A stretch of DNA of 64,000 bases from Bacillota bacterium (GTDB lineage: Bacteria > Bacillota > Bacilli > Paenibacillales > Paenibacillaceae): positions 186,001 to 250,000 of the forward strand of contig JAEWPC010000018.1 in the NCBI GenBank assembly GCA_023460795.1, written 5' to 3'. Below the pieces are notes generated by a model that was given only the letters and a program-made list of their open reading frames with translations, did no database searches and was not told the origin of the DNA. Below, piece after piece: positions 51,978-60,651 of the stretch. The position numbers and the translations under genes were made by a program. Positions within the stretch are counted from its first letter, which is position 1; the number at the start of each line of letters is the position of its first letter.

Positions 51978-52181
51978 GTGAAGGCGCTAAAGCTAGTGAG
52001 TCTGATTATTACCATCTTGGGCGGTATTAACTGGTTGTTGCTAGGCTTGTTCGAGACCGATGTCGTGAGCGAGATTTTCGACGGGACGGATGAGGTAGGC
52101 TCCAAGATCATCTACATTATCGTCGGCGTTGCTTCGATCCTGTCGCTCGCCGTACTCCGGGACGTCACGAAGGACGACTGA
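51978..52181 (+). CDS. DUF378 small membrane protein
   Basis: A 67-residue two-helix protein with the DUF378 motif LIITILGGINWLLLGLFETDVV, a charged loop, then IIYIIVGVASILSLAVLRD. The start is taken at GTG 51978, 11 nt after AAAGGAGG; the longer frame to 51930 would lack a suitable RBS. Paralogue of 27140-27352. Confidence 0.82.
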   Translation: MKALKLVSLIITILGGINWLLLGLFETDVVSEIFDGTDEVGSKIIYIIVGVASILSLAVLRDVTKDD

Positions 52182-52197
52182 CGTTCCCACCCAACGC

Positions 52198-52232
52198 AAA
52201 ACCCGCCGGGGGTTCATCCCCAGGCGGGTTTT
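52198..52232. terminator. Strong bidirectional terminator after DUF378
   Basis: AAAACCCGCC pairs with GGCGGGTTTT, flanked by A and T runs. It stands between the DUF378 gene and the 52-bp tandem repeat. Confidence 0.8.
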
Positions 52233-52249
52233 CCTACGTTTACATAGTG

Positions 52250-52405
52250 TCCGCGATAGCCGGTTTTTCCGCTTATCTCCGCACACTTGGGCTCATTCGA
52301 GACCGAGTTAGCCGATTTTTCCGTCTATCTCCACACACTCGGGCCCTTTCGAGGCCGCGATAGCCGGTTTTTCCGTCTATCTCCGCACACTTGAGCCCCC
52401 TCACA
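52250..52405. repeat. Three tandem copies of a 52-bp repeat
   Basis: The core TAGCCGGTTTTTCCG..., TATCTCCGCACACTTG recurs with TAGCC at 52257, 52309 and 52361, exactly 52 bp apart. Copies differ at a few positions. The third reaches the stop codon of the ABC exporter gene. Function unknown; possibly a minisatellite or a mobile repeated spacer. Confidence 0.8.
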
Positions 52406-54134
52406 CCGACCCGACAACCGCGCTCCCGAACTGCGCCGCGTTAAGCCGCGCGTACGTGCCGCCCGCAGCCAACAAAGCCTCGTGCGTGCCGTCCTCCTCG
52501 ATGCCTTCCTCGGTGACGACGATGATGCGGTCGGCATGGCGAATCGTCGCCAACCGGTGCGCGATGATGAGCGTCGTCCGGTTGTGCGACAGCTCCTCGA
52601 GCGCCTGCTGAATCTGCTGCTCCGTCTCGGTATCGAGCGCGGACGTTGCTTCGTCCAAGATAAGAATCGGCGGGTTCTTGAGGAAAATCCGCGCGATGGA
52701 CAGCCGTTGCCGCTGCCCGCCGGACAGCTTCAAGCCGCGTTCGCCGATGAACGTGTCGAGCCCCTCCGGCAGCGCCTTCAGCATCTGCTCGAGATTCGCT
52801 TTGCTCGCCGCTTCCCAAATTTCCTCTTCGGTTGCGCCGAGGCGTCCGTAGGCGATATTTTCTCGGATCGTGCCGTTGAATAAGAATACATCCTGCTGCA
52901 CGATACCGATCTGGCTGCGCAGCGACTGCTGCGTCATGCGGCGAATGTCCATCCCGTCGATCGTAACCGCACCCTCTTCGATCTCGTAAAACCGCGGAAT
53001 CAAGCTGCACAGCGTCGACTTGCCCGCCCCCGAAGGGCCGACCAGCGCCACCGTCTCGCCCGCGCGAATCTGCAGATCGATGTTCTTCAGCACGTGCGCA
53101 TGATTCTCGTACCCGAACGTCACGCCCTCGAACGCGATGTTCCCTCTCAGGCGCTCCACTTCCACCGCATCCGGCGCATCCTTCACGTCCGGCTCGGTAT
53201 CCATCAGCTCGCAATACCGCTTGAACCCCGCCATCCCTCTCGGGTACAGCTCCAGCAAAGCATTGATTTTCTCGATCGGCTTCATGAAGATATTCACGTA
53301 CAGCAGGAAACCGACCAGCTCGCCCGGCGTCAACCGGTTCTGATACGTGTACCACGCGCCGAACACGAGCACGATGATCTGAATGAGCCGCGTCAGCATG
53401 TAGATGCTGGCCGACGTGTAGGAGATCGTCAGGTATGAACGCAGCTTCGCCAGACGGAATCCGCGATTATTCTCCGTAAAACGTTCCATCTCGTACTTCT
53501 CGTTGCTGAACGACTTCACGACGCGGATGCCTTGGACGCTGTCTTCGACGCGCGCGTTCACTTCGGCGATCTGCTCGAACATCGTCGTCGCCGCTTTGTT
53601 CAGCTTCTGGTTGAAGTAGACGATAATCCACGCCAGCAGCGGGACTGCGACGAACGTAATCAACGCCAGCTCCCAGTTCACCATGAACATGATGCCGAAC
53701 ACGCCCGCGAGCGTCATGAGCGCGATGAACAGATCCTCGGGCCCGTGGTGCGCCATCTCGCCGAGATCGAACAAGTCGTTCGTCATCCGGCTCATAATCT
53801 GCCCCGTCTTCGTGTTATCGAAGAACCGGAACGACAGCTTCTGCACGTGCTCGTACAGCTTGCGCCGCATGTCGGTCTCGATGTTGATCCCGAGCATATG
53901 GCCCCAATAGTTCACGATAAATTGCAAACCCATGCTGAGCAGGTACATCGCGAGCAGCGTCGCGCACACCCAAGTGATTTTGCCCCAATTTTCCGTAGGA
54001 AGCAACGAATCGATCATCCACTGAACGCCCATCGGGAACGCGAGCTCCAGCAAGGCGACCGCGATCGCGCAGCTGAAGTCGAGCATGAACAGCTTTCGGT
54101 AAGGCTTATAGAATACTAGAAAACGACGTATCAT
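52401..54134 (-). CDS. ABC exporter, fused transmembrane and ATPase domains (multidrug type)
   Basis: A 577-residue half-transporter that likely works as a homodimer. Residues 1-310 hold six helices (LELAFPMGVQWMIDSLLP; VPLLAWIIVYFNQKLNK). The nucleotide-binding domain has VALVGPSGAGKSTLCSL (Walker A), KLSGGQRQRLSIARIFLKNP (signature) and PILILDEATSALDTETE (Walker B), then IAHRL (H-loop). This is the B-type multidrug/lipid exporter family (BmrA/YfiC-like); substrate unknown. ATG 54134 has GGAGG 8 nt upstream, while the upstream ATG at 54149 sits on the RBS. Confidence 0.93.
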   Translation of the reverse strand: MIRRFLVFYKPYRKLFMLDFSCAIAVALLELAFPMGVQWMIDSLLPTENWGKITWVCATLLAMYLLSMGLQFIVNYWGHMLGINIETDMRRKLYEHVQKLSFRFFDNTKTGQIMSRMTNDLFDLGEMAHHGPEDLFIALMTLAGVFGIMFMVNWELALITFVAVPLLAWIIVYFNQKLNKAATTMFEQIAEVNARVEDSVQGIRVVKSFSNEKYEMERFTENNRGFRLAKLRSYLTISYTSASIYMLTRLIQIIVLVFGAWYTYQNRLTPGELVGFLLYVNIFMKPIEKINALLELYPRGMAGFKRYCELMDTEPDVKDAPDAVEVERLRGNIAFEGVTFGYENHAHVLKNIDLQIRAGETVALVGPSGAGKSTLCSLIPRFYEIEEGAVTIDGMDIRRMTQQSLRSQIGIVQQDVFLFNGTIRENIAYGRLGATEEEIWEAASKANLEQMLKALPEGLDTFIGERGLKLSGGQRQRLSIARIFLKNPPILILDEATSALDTETEQQIQQALEELSHNRTTLIIAHRLATIRHADRIIVVTEEGIEEDGTHEALLAAGGTYARLNAAQFGSAVVGSV

Positions 54135-54299
54135 TCCCAATGCCTCCATACTAGGTGCTAATGCTTGGTTTCATTTTACATGATTCGTCCCGTCGTAGCA
54201 CGCCTGCCGCCTCCCATTATTTAGATCGAATTTATGATAATCTTGTCCCATTCTGTTATATAATGGAACGCATACACAGAATAATAGGAGGTTCCCGTC

Positions 54300-56153
54300 A
54301 TGAGGAGAAGATCGATTAGCTGGGTTCTAATCCTATCTTTATTCGCAACGCTTGTGGTCCCCGGCACATCCCTTGCTATAACGAACACCTGCTGCACCAT
54401 CGTCTGGGAAGGCATTCTAGCCAACCCGAATGCCGGCGAGGACGCTATTAAAGCAAGAATCACGCTGACCGGTGTCGTCGGAGAACAGGCTTCGGCGGGC
54501 AAAGTGAAAACTTACGATCAAGTTTATAGCTCGGAGCACGGCCCGCAGTACATTATTCCGATCGTGGATGGCGGTTCAATCAAAGTGGAGCGTCTAGGCG
54601 CGGACGCAAGCAAGTACGAGGACACCGAAGAAACCATGGGCTTGACCGTCATTGGACAAATTGAACCGCTCTATAACGACAAATTCTATGTGAACGACGG
54701 CGATTACATCGACAATCCGGAGTTTTATGTAAATCCGGAATTTAAGCATTATGTGGACAAGGATCATCCCTTGAACTATTCCGATCTAAGCTACAGCCAT
54801 TTAACCAATCCGAACTACGCAGCCCAAATATCCTTGCCGATAAAGGGTAGCAATTCCCACAGTCAGACGTTCATTCGGATCGTCAGCCAATCTCAAGCCG
54901 AGGAGATGCTCCAGGAAATCAAGGACGGACATCCGACTAGGCTGATCGGCAAAACCTTCAATGAGACGAAGCCGGCGAACGATAAGTGGAAACCCGTATT
55001 TCCAACGATTAATAAAGCAGCGTTAGAGAAAGAGTACGGCTTTAAGATTTCTGTCGCCAAAGGATTCTTTACCGAGCAACAGGCGTTATCGATGATCAGC
55101 GAAGTATATGGGACGTTTCCGAAGGGATTAATCAAAGAAATCACCTCCTATTACAAGAGCAAAGGACGGCAAACACACCTTAATTTTGTCTATAAAGATA
55201 CCAACCTAGGCGGCAGCTTCTCGGATAAAGGGAACAATATTACGTTAACCTTTTACCCGAATCCGATTAGCTTCGGCGACTGGGCCATCGCGCACGAAAT
55301 GGGCCATTACGTACACAAGTACATAAATGACGTCTACGGGTACAATAAACTCCAATCCGAGTGGATCGGTCTGAATAAAAAAATTCCATACAAGTCCAAA
55401 TGGACCGATGCCGACCCAGACTATTTCGTAAGGGAATACGGCAAGGGCTCTTACGGCGAGGATGTGGCCACCCTATTCGAGCTCTTGGCTAGCAGGAACA
55501 ATAGCGAGCTTCGAACGCAGTATCTGCAATCGCCCAAGACGCCTCTTCTCAAGAAAATCGATTTGCTTAATAAAGCGTTGTCTAAATCGTCCAAGAGCGT
55601 GAAGAGCTTGGATAAGATTTGGGGAACCTTGTATCCGCAATCCCCTAGCCGTAAGACGGCGAACGAGGTGAACAAAGCCAAGGAAAATGGCATTATCCCG
55701 GAAGACGCCCGTTTTTCAGCTATTTATCAATCTGAGATTACGCGCGAAGATTTCGCATTATTAGCCGTAAACTTTATTCAGAAAACGACAGGGATGACGA
55801 TCGCGGCGTATGCGGAGCAACAAGGAGTTAAGAAAGACTGGTACATGTACGGCACGATTTCTGGGTCCGGACAGGCTAGCACCAAGAGCAATTATCCATT
55901 CGCCGATATTAGCGATTCCGATATCTTCGATCTGCACACGCTTGGCGTGATGGACGGCGTGCAGGATAAAATCTTTAATCCTACCGGTTATGTCACCAGA
56001 GAGCAGGCCGTCGCTATTGTACGTCAACTTGCCATCGCTTTGAATCATGATGTTACGGCCGGAACAATAGGCTTTGCCGATGCTCCCAAGTCCCTCATAA
56101 GCTATGAGCAAGCCTATATGATGCTGAATCGTTTATTCTCGACGCTCGGATAG
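54300..56153 (+). CDS. Secreted SLH protein with HExxH metallopeptidase motif
   Basis: A 617-residue exported protein. Signal peptide about 1-26 (SISWVLILSLFATLVVPGTSLA). The middle contains WAIAHEMGHYVHK (His332, Glu333, His336), a gluzincin-like zinc motif, with EDVATLFELL downstream as a possible third ligand. The C-terminus carries SLH repeats (REDFALLAVNFIQKTTGM; YPFADISDSDIFDLHTLGVM; YVTREQAVAIVRQLAIAL) for wall anchoring. A surface protease role fits but activity is not shown. AGGAGG precedes ATG 54300, and a strong terminator follows. Confidence 0.85.
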   Translation: MRRRSISWVLILSLFATLVVPGTSLAITNTCCTIVWEGILANPNAGEDAIKARITLTGVVGEQASAGKVKTYDQVYSSEHGPQYIIPIVDGGSIKVERLGADASKYEDTEETMGLTVIGQIEPLYNDKFYVNDGDYIDNPEFYVNPEFKHYVDKDHPLNYSDLSYSHLTNPNYAAQISLPIKGSNSHSQTFIRIVSQSQAEEMLQEIKDGHPTRLIGKTFNETKPANDKWKPVFPTINKAALEKEYGFKISVAKGFFTEQQALSMISEVYGTFPKGLIKEITSYYKSKGRQTHLNFVYKDTNLGGSFSDKGNNITLTFYPNPISFGDWAIAHEMGHYVHKYINDVYGYNKLQSEWIGLNKKIPYKSKWTDADPDYFVREYGKGSYGEDVATLFELLASRNNSELRTQYLQSPKTPLLKKIDLLNKALSKSSKSVKSLDKIWGTLYPQSPSRKTANEVNKAKENGIIPEDARFSAIYQSEITREDFALLAVNFIQKTTGMTIAAYAEQQGVKKDWYMYGTISGSGQASTKSNYPFADISDSDIFDLHTLGVMDGVQDKIFNPTGYVTREQAVAIVRQLAIALNHDVTAGTIGFADAPKSLISYEQAYMMLNRLFSTLG

Positions 56154-56161
56154 AAACGTTA

Positions 56162-56197
56162 ATGGCCAGAACCCCTGAATGCGGGCGTTCTGGCCAT
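56162..56197 (+). terminator. Terminator of the SLH-metallopeptidase gene
   Basis: ATGGCCAGAAC pairs with GTTCTGGCCAT; loop CCCTGAATGCGGGC can fold further (CCC/GGG). Confidence 0.7.
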
Positions 56198-56210
56198 CAT
56201 GATTTATCTG

Positions 56211-56507
56211 CTAGGACTGAGCTGCATCGTACGCCTTCGCTGCTGCGATGTCCAGCATCGTCAGCCCGCCGGAGTGCCACGTCGTCAGTCTCAGCGTCAC
56301 TTTGCGATAGTCGATGGAGATGAACGGATGGTGCACCTGCGCCTCCGCGATGCTCGCCACCTTGTTCACGAACGCGATCGCCTCGGGAAAAGAGGGGAAC
56401 ATGTACTTTTTCGCGATCGTGCGGCCGTCCTCTTCCAGCTTCCAACCGGTTAGCTCCCTCAGCCGCTCTTGCAGCTTCGAATCGCTTAACAACTCATGCT
56501 TGGCCAT
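56211..56507 (-). CDS. phhB: Pterin-4a-carbinolamine dehydratase
   Basis: A 98-residue dehydratase that regenerates tetrahydrobiopterin after aromatic amino acid hydroxylation. The family signature EAQVHHPFISIDYRKVTLRL, then TTWHSGGLTMLDIAAAKAYD, is complete, with the catalytic His-His pair. N-terminal WKLEEDGRTIAKKYMFPSFPEA is typical. In bacteria lacking the hydroxylase it is thought to serve other pterin or molybdopterin steps. The gene starts within the 3' end of the short anti-sigma-like frame and is on the sigma-factor strand. Confidence 0.93.
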   Translation of the reverse strand: MAKHELLSDSKLQERLRELTGWKLEEDGRTIAKKYMFPSFPEAIAFVNKVASIAEAQVHHPFISIDYRKVTLRLTTWHSGGLTMLDIAAAKAYDAAQS

Positions 56508-56724
56508 GCGGATGCCCTCCTGTTATACGACGGCCGACATGGGCTACGAATTGTCTCGTCCTCTTCAACTGATGGTATCGGTACCGGCGGTATCGGTCGA
56601 GCAGACTCATCTTCGCTACCGCCGGACGTATATTGCCGAGTACTTTCTGTTTGAGGCTGGTTGGGGGGGTAATAGATCGGCTTTGCAACACGATGGCTTC
56701 TTTTACTTCGTTCTCAATATCCAT
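56494..56724 (-). CDS. Short anti-sigma-like protein, possibly truncated
   Basis: A 76-residue frame between the ECF sigma gene (22-nt overlap) and the dehydratase gene (14-nt overlap). MDIENEVKEAIVLQSRSITPPTSLKQKVLGNIRP looks like the N-terminal sigma-binding region of Paenibacillus anti-sigma factors, in which a linker, transmembrane helix and outer part would follow. Here the frame instead ends in GGHPHGQA with no membrane helix. So it is either a soluble short regulator or a truncated remnant. Position argues for control of the sigma factor. Confidence 0.55.
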   Translation of the reverse strand: MDIENEVKEAIVLQSRSITPPTSLKQKVLGNIRPAVAKMSLLDRYRRYRYHQLKRTRQFVAHVGRRITGGHPHGQA

Positions 56725-57305
56725 GCTTCCGTCACATCCTTCCCGGACGCCAAATTCCAGATCGCCCGTTTCTTGCGAAGCTGCTCCAGACCCCTGTTTA
56801 ACCTTGATTTCACGGTGCCGGTCGGAATGCCTAATAAGTCCGCCACTTCCGCTTGAGAGTAATCGTTCAAATAATACAGAATGATCACCGTCTTAATCTT
56901 CATCGGCAGGGATTGAATGTGCCGGAGCAGCTGTTCATTCGCCACGCTGTCTACGATAGCGCTCTCGAAATCGACCGTTTCCTTGCTCTCGAACTGTATC
57001 GCTTTATGCATCAGACGAGCAAGCTTCCATCTCTTCTGTCTGTAATCGCCGACTCGGCGGACGATAATCCCGTTTAACCATTTATCGAAGGGGCGGCTGC
57101 GATCATAGTGATGCATATACCGGTACAACTGCATATACACGTCTTGGACGACATCTTCGGCTTCGGCTTTATTCCCTATGAGAAAGTAGACTAGCTTATA
57201 CACTTTCCCAATGGTCAGATCATAGATGCTCTCGAATGCCCGCGGATCCCCGTCCCTATGACGGTCGATCCAGTAGCATATATCCTCCGTACTCTGATCT
57301 CCCAT
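56703..57305 (-). CDS. ECF-type RNA polymerase sigma factor
   Basis: A 200-residue sigma factor. Region 2 reads RAFESIYDLTIGKVYKLVYFL, then KAEAEDVVQDVYMQLYRYM; region 4 reads SLPMKIKTVIILYYLNDYSQ, AEVADLLGIPTGTVKSRLNRGL. No region 3, as in ECF sigmas. It directs RNA polymerase to stress or envelope promoters, and usually its own. GGGGGTG precedes the ATG. A short anti-sigma-like gene overlaps its end. The upstream CGAAC and CTAATG boxes near 57330-57350 could be an autoregulatory promoter, weakly supported. Confidence 0.9.
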   Translation of the reverse strand: MGDQSTEDICYWIDRHRDGDPRAFESIYDLTIGKVYKLVYFLIGNKAEAEDVVQDVYMQLYRYMHHYDRSRPFDKWLNGIIVRRVGDYRQKRWKLARLMHKAIQFESKETVDFESAIVDSVANEQLLRHIQSLPMKIKTVIILYYLNDYSQAEVADLLGIPTGTVKSRLNRGLEQLRKKRAIWNLASGKDVTEAWILRTK

Positions 57306-57368
57306 GACGCACCCCCTATATTAACATTAGCAAATTTCGGGAAATTCGTTCGGTTTTTTTAGCACAAA

Positions 57369-57417
57369 AGGGGCTGTTCCCTCGTCATCGTAAGATAACC
57401 GGAGGAACATGCCCCTT
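57369..57417 (-). terminator. Terminator of the ECF/DUF4430 operon
   Basis: AAGGGGCATGTTCC pairs with GGAACAGCCCCTT with one mismatch, then TTTGTGC on the minus strand. It follows the S component stop by 3 bp. Confidence 0.8.
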
Positions 57418-57419
57418 GA

Positions 57420-58130
57420 TTAAACGCTGGATACTCGCTCCAACGTCCCGTATTTGCGCCGGTAGCGCTCCAATAGCCGAATCCACGATGGCGCGAGCGC
57501 CGTCAGGAAGAACACGTTGGCCGCCGCGTGTATCGAATCGAACGGCAGGCTGAGCGCGTACTTGGCAGCGACCGCGTTCCACGAATGCGTCTGCATCCAT
57601 TGGTCGAGCGCGAGCGTCAAATTCATAATCCAGCCGAAAAGAAAGCCCCAAGCAAGCCCGAAAATAGCGAGCGGAACCCGACTTCTGCGCCATTCGCTGC
57701 GGTGCGCGAACAGTCCGGCCGTGTAGCCGGCCAGGCCCCAGGCGAACATCTGCCACGGAGTCCACGGTCCTTGGCCGAGGAAGAAGTTCGACACGAGTCC
57801 GGCCGTCGCGCCGACCATCCAACCCGCCTCCGCGCCGAACACGATACCCGAGACGATGACGACGAACGTTACCGGCGTAAAGCCGGGGAGAAGCGGGGCG
57901 AACGGGATGCGGCTCACCGTCGCGACCACCGCCATCACGGCGATCAGCATGAGCTCGCGGGCTTTACGCTCGCGCCGTTCGAAGCGCAGCGCGAACGGGA
58001 TCATCGACAGCAGCACGAGCACGAGGCCGATGAGCAGCGAGTTGCCCCGCTCCAGTGCGACGTAAGCAAGAGCGATGTAGGCTGCCGCGATAGGCGCGAT
58101 GAGCCATTTGGCGGATAGGCGCTTATTCAT
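57420..58130 (-). CDS. ECF transporter S component (substrate-binding membrane subunit)
   Basis: A 236-residue membrane protein with six predicted helices (LIAPIAAAYIALAYVALERG; LLIGLVLVLLSMIPFAL; FTPVTFVVIVSGIVFGAEAG; WQMFAWGLAGYTAGLF; FGLAWGFLFGWIMNLTLALD; IHAAANVFFLTALAPSWI), the layout of vitamin-capture S components. The short loop VSRIPFAPLLPGFTPVT is of the kind that binds substrate. The ATGA overlap with the ATPase gene makes it a dedicated (group I) ECF system. The substrate is not defined by sequence; DUF4430 neighbours suggest a cobalamin-like molecule. Confidence 0.88.
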   Translation of the reverse strand: MNKRLSAKWLIAPIAAAYIALAYVALERGNSLLIGLVLVLLSMIPFALRFERRERKARELMLIAVMAVVATVSRIPFAPLLPGFTPVTFVVIVSGIVFGAEAGWMVGATAGLVSNFFLGQGPWTPWQMFAWGLAGYTAGLFAHRSEWRRSRVPLAIFGLAWGFLFGWIMNLTLALDQWMQTHSWNAVAAKYALSLPFDSIHAAANVFFLTALAPSWIRLLERYRRKYGTLERVSSV

Positions 58131-59785
58131 CGCGTCGTCACCTCCGCCGGTAGGCGTGTTGTCGCGTCGTTGCCTGCGGTTAGACGATGGATCGGAGGCG
58201 CGTAGAACACGTTGCCCTGGAAGAAGGGCTCCGGTTCGCCGTCCGCGACGATCTCGCCGTGGAATAGCAGCGCGCAGCGGTTCGCGTGAGCGGCGGCGAA
58301 CTCCACGTCGTGCGTCGCTATGAGCAGCGTCGTGCCTTGGCGATGGATGTCCGCGAGATGAGCGCCGAGAGAGGCCTTCCGGTAAGGATCGAGCCCCTTC
58401 GTCGGCTCATCGAGCAAGAGCAGCCGCGGCTGGCCGAGCAGCGTCATCGCGAGCGCGCCTAGCTGCTGCTCGCCGCCGCTCAGATCGTGCGGGTGGCGGT
58501 GCAGCAGCTCTGCCAAGCCGAAGCGATCGGCGATGTCGCGCGCGGCTTGGTCCGCATTCGCTGCGCCGGCGCGGGCCGCCGCCGCCGTCAGGTCGACGAG
58601 CAGCGTCTCGTGCGCGTAGTGCAGCAGCGGGTTCTGGGCCAAGTAGCCGATGGCGGCGAACTTGGCCTTCGGTTTGAGGCGGGCGAGCGGCGTGCCCTCG
58701 AGGCGGACGCTGCCCCGCAGCGGGTCGCGCAGCCCCGCGAGCAATTGGAGCAGCGTCGACTTGCCGCTGCCGTTGCCGCCGAACAGCGCGATCCAATCTC
58801 CGCGCCGGATACGCCAATCCAATCCCCGCAGCACGGCAGGGGATTTCTTGTCGTAGGCGAAGAATAGCTCCTCGGCGCTCAGAATAGGTATCCCTTCGGC
58901 AGCCCTATGGCCATTATCCCCTCCGGTCAGGGGATCAACTGCCATGGAGACTTCCGCCGACCCGATCCACGCCCGAGCCTCCTTCACCGTCAATGGAGGC
59001 TGTCCTAACGCGTCGGCACCATACTCCAGCGCCCAGCGGGTAACCGCCGGAAGCCAAGCATCCCAATGCTCGTCTCGTCTCTGCCATGCTTCGCGCGCGA
59101 ACGACCGCGGGTCGCCGTTAAAGACGACTTTGCCCCGCTCCATGCGTACGACGCGGTCCGCAAGCGGAAGCAGGTCGTCGACGCGATGCTCGCTCATGAT
59201 GACCGTGATGCCCCACTCGTCGTTCAGCCGCTTGATCATGCCGAGCAGCTCCCGCGCCGCTAGCGGATCCAGCTGCGCGAGCGGCTCGTCGAGCAGCAGC
59301 ACCCGCGGCTGCAGCATGATCGCCGCCGCCAAGTTCACGAGCTGCTTCTGTCCGCCGGACAGCTCATCCGTGCGCCTCCAGAGCAGCGGCTCCAAGCCGA
59401 AAAAGCCGGCCATCTCCGCCAGCCGCCGGCGCATCGCATCGCGCGGCAAGCCGAAGTTCTCCATGCCGAACGCCAGCTCATGCTCCACCGTATCCACGAC
59501 GAGCTGATTGTCCGGATGCTGCATGACCAGCCCGACTTGCGCGGCCAGCTCCCTAGCCGGCCAATCCTGCAGCGGTACGCCGCCGAGCGCGATCGAGCCG
59601 CTCATTCGGCCTCCGGGCGACACCTCGCGCTTCAGCAGCCGCAGCAACGTCGATTTGCCGCTGCCCGACGGTCCGCACAGCACGACGAACTCGCCGGGTT
59701 CAACCGCCAAGGAGACGGCCGAGATCGCCGAGCCGGCGGCATCCGGATAAGCGAAGGTCAATTGTTCGAGGCTAAGATGCGCCAT
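58127..59785 (-). CDS. Fused double ECF ATPase (EcfA1-EcfA2)
   Basis: A 552-residue protein with two ABC ATPase domains in tandem. Domain 1 (about 5-230): LCGPSGSGKSTLLRLL, then LSGGQKQLVNLAAAIML and VLLLDEPLAQLDP. Domain 2 (about 300-520): LFGGNGSGKSTLLQLLAGL, LSGGEQQLGALAMTLL and LLLLDEPTKGLDP. Both lack transmembrane parts. It is the energising subunit of the ECF complex with EcfT. ATG 59785 with GGAGGG upstream is preferred to 59803. The end overlaps the S component by 4 nt. Confidence 0.95.
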   Translation of the reverse strand: MAHLSLEQLTFAYPDAAGSAISAVSLAVEPGEFVVLCGPSGSGKSTLLRLLKREVSPGGRMSGSIALGGVPLQDWPARELAAQVGLVMQHPDNQLVVDTVEHELAFGMENFGLPRDAMRRRLAEMAGFFGLEPLLWRRTDELSGGQKQLVNLAAAIMLQPRVLLLDEPLAQLDPLAARELLGMIKRLNDEWGITVIMSEHRVDDLLPLADRVVRMERGKVVFNGDPRSFAREAWQRRDEHWDAWLPAVTRWALEYGADALGQPPLTVKEARAWIGSAEVSMAVDPLTGGDNGHRAAEGIPILSAEELFFAYDKKSPAVLRGLDWRIRRGDWIALFGGNGSGKSTLLQLLAGLRDPLRGSVRLEGTPLARLKPKAKFAAIGYLAQNPLLHYAHETLLVDLTAAAARAGAANADQAARDIADRFGLAELLHRHPHDLSGGEQQLGALAMTLLGQPRLLLLDEPTKGLDPYRKASLGAHLADIHRQGTTLLIATHDVEFAAAHANRCALLFHGEIVADGEPEPFFQGNVFYAPPIHRLTAGNDATTRLPAEVTTR

Positions 59786-60651
59786 GCTCTGCGATCCCTC
59801 CATTCCAAGCCTAGCGGCATAATCAGAAAACCCATGTAGCTAACCATGGCTACGACGTCTCCCGCCGACAACCTAAAGCTGCCTAGGCGAGGATAGATGT
59901 CCATCATCCCGTGGCCGCCGATCCACGCCGCGATGACTCCGGCCGCGCAGACGAGCAATCCGCCCAGCGTCCAGCCGTCCCGCGCCCGGAACCGGTAACC
60001 CAAGTACGAGCTCCGCGTTCCCGTCCCGTACCCTCTCGCTTGCATCGAATCCGCCGTCTGAAGCGCATCCTCCAGCGTCCACGCCAGCAGCGTGCCTACG
60101 AGTCTCGCGCCGTTCCTGGCCCGTACGGCGAGCGAGCCTTCCGTAACCGTCACTCCCCGCGTTCTCTGGACGAGCATCAGCTCTCCCAATCTTCGACGAA
60201 GCCGAGGTACCAAGCCGATTGCCATCATCGTGACGAGCGCCGCCTTGGGAGAGATTCTAGCGAACAGGAACAGGAACTTCTGCTCCGTCATGACCAGCCG
60301 ATACGAGACGAACAGCGTTAACACGAATAGAATCGACATCGCGAGCGTCATCCCGTAGACGACCGATTCCAACGTCAACGGCATATCGCCCCAATACGTG
60401 ATGACCGTCCGGCCCCTGTGAGACAGAAGCGGATTCGTCACCATGATCAGCGTAAATCCGACGAACATCGAGAGGCTCCACTTACGCCACTCCCGTCCCC
60501 CGTCCAGATGGACGTTCACGAGGATGGCCGTCAGCCAAGCCGCAGCGAGCAACACCGGATGAAACAACAACATGCCGAAGGTTACCCCCCCGGCATAATA
60601 GACGATCAAGACGATCGGATGCAGCGATCGGAAGCCGAAGCCTTCGCTCAT
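59758..60651 (-). CDS. ecfT: ECF transporter transmembrane subunit EcfT
   Basis: A 297-residue membrane protein with about six helices and the two coupling motifs of EcfT: VQRTRGVTVTEG and ADSMQARGYGTGTRSSY (the ARG boxes that contact the two ATPases). It links the ATPase dimer to the S component. It overlaps the fused ATPase gene by about 28 nt and the lipoprotein gene by 4 nt (ATGA), so the operon is tightly coupled. GGAGAGGAG precedes ATG 60651. Confidence 0.93.
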   Translation of the reverse strand: MSEGFGFRSLHPIVLIVYYAGGVTFGMLLFHPVLLAAAWLTAILVNVHLDGGREWRKWSLSMFVGFTLIMVTNPLLSHRGRTVITYWGDMPLTLESVVYGMTLAMSILFVLTLFVSYRLVMTEQKFLFLFARISPKAALVTMMAIGLVPRLRRRLGELMLVQRTRGVTVTEGSLAVRARNGARLVGTLLAWTLEDALQTADSMQARGYGTGTRSSYLGYRFRARDGWTLGGLLVCAAGVIAAWIGGHGMMDIYPRLGSFRLSAGDVVAMVSYMGFLIMPLGLEWRDRRAWRILASNN

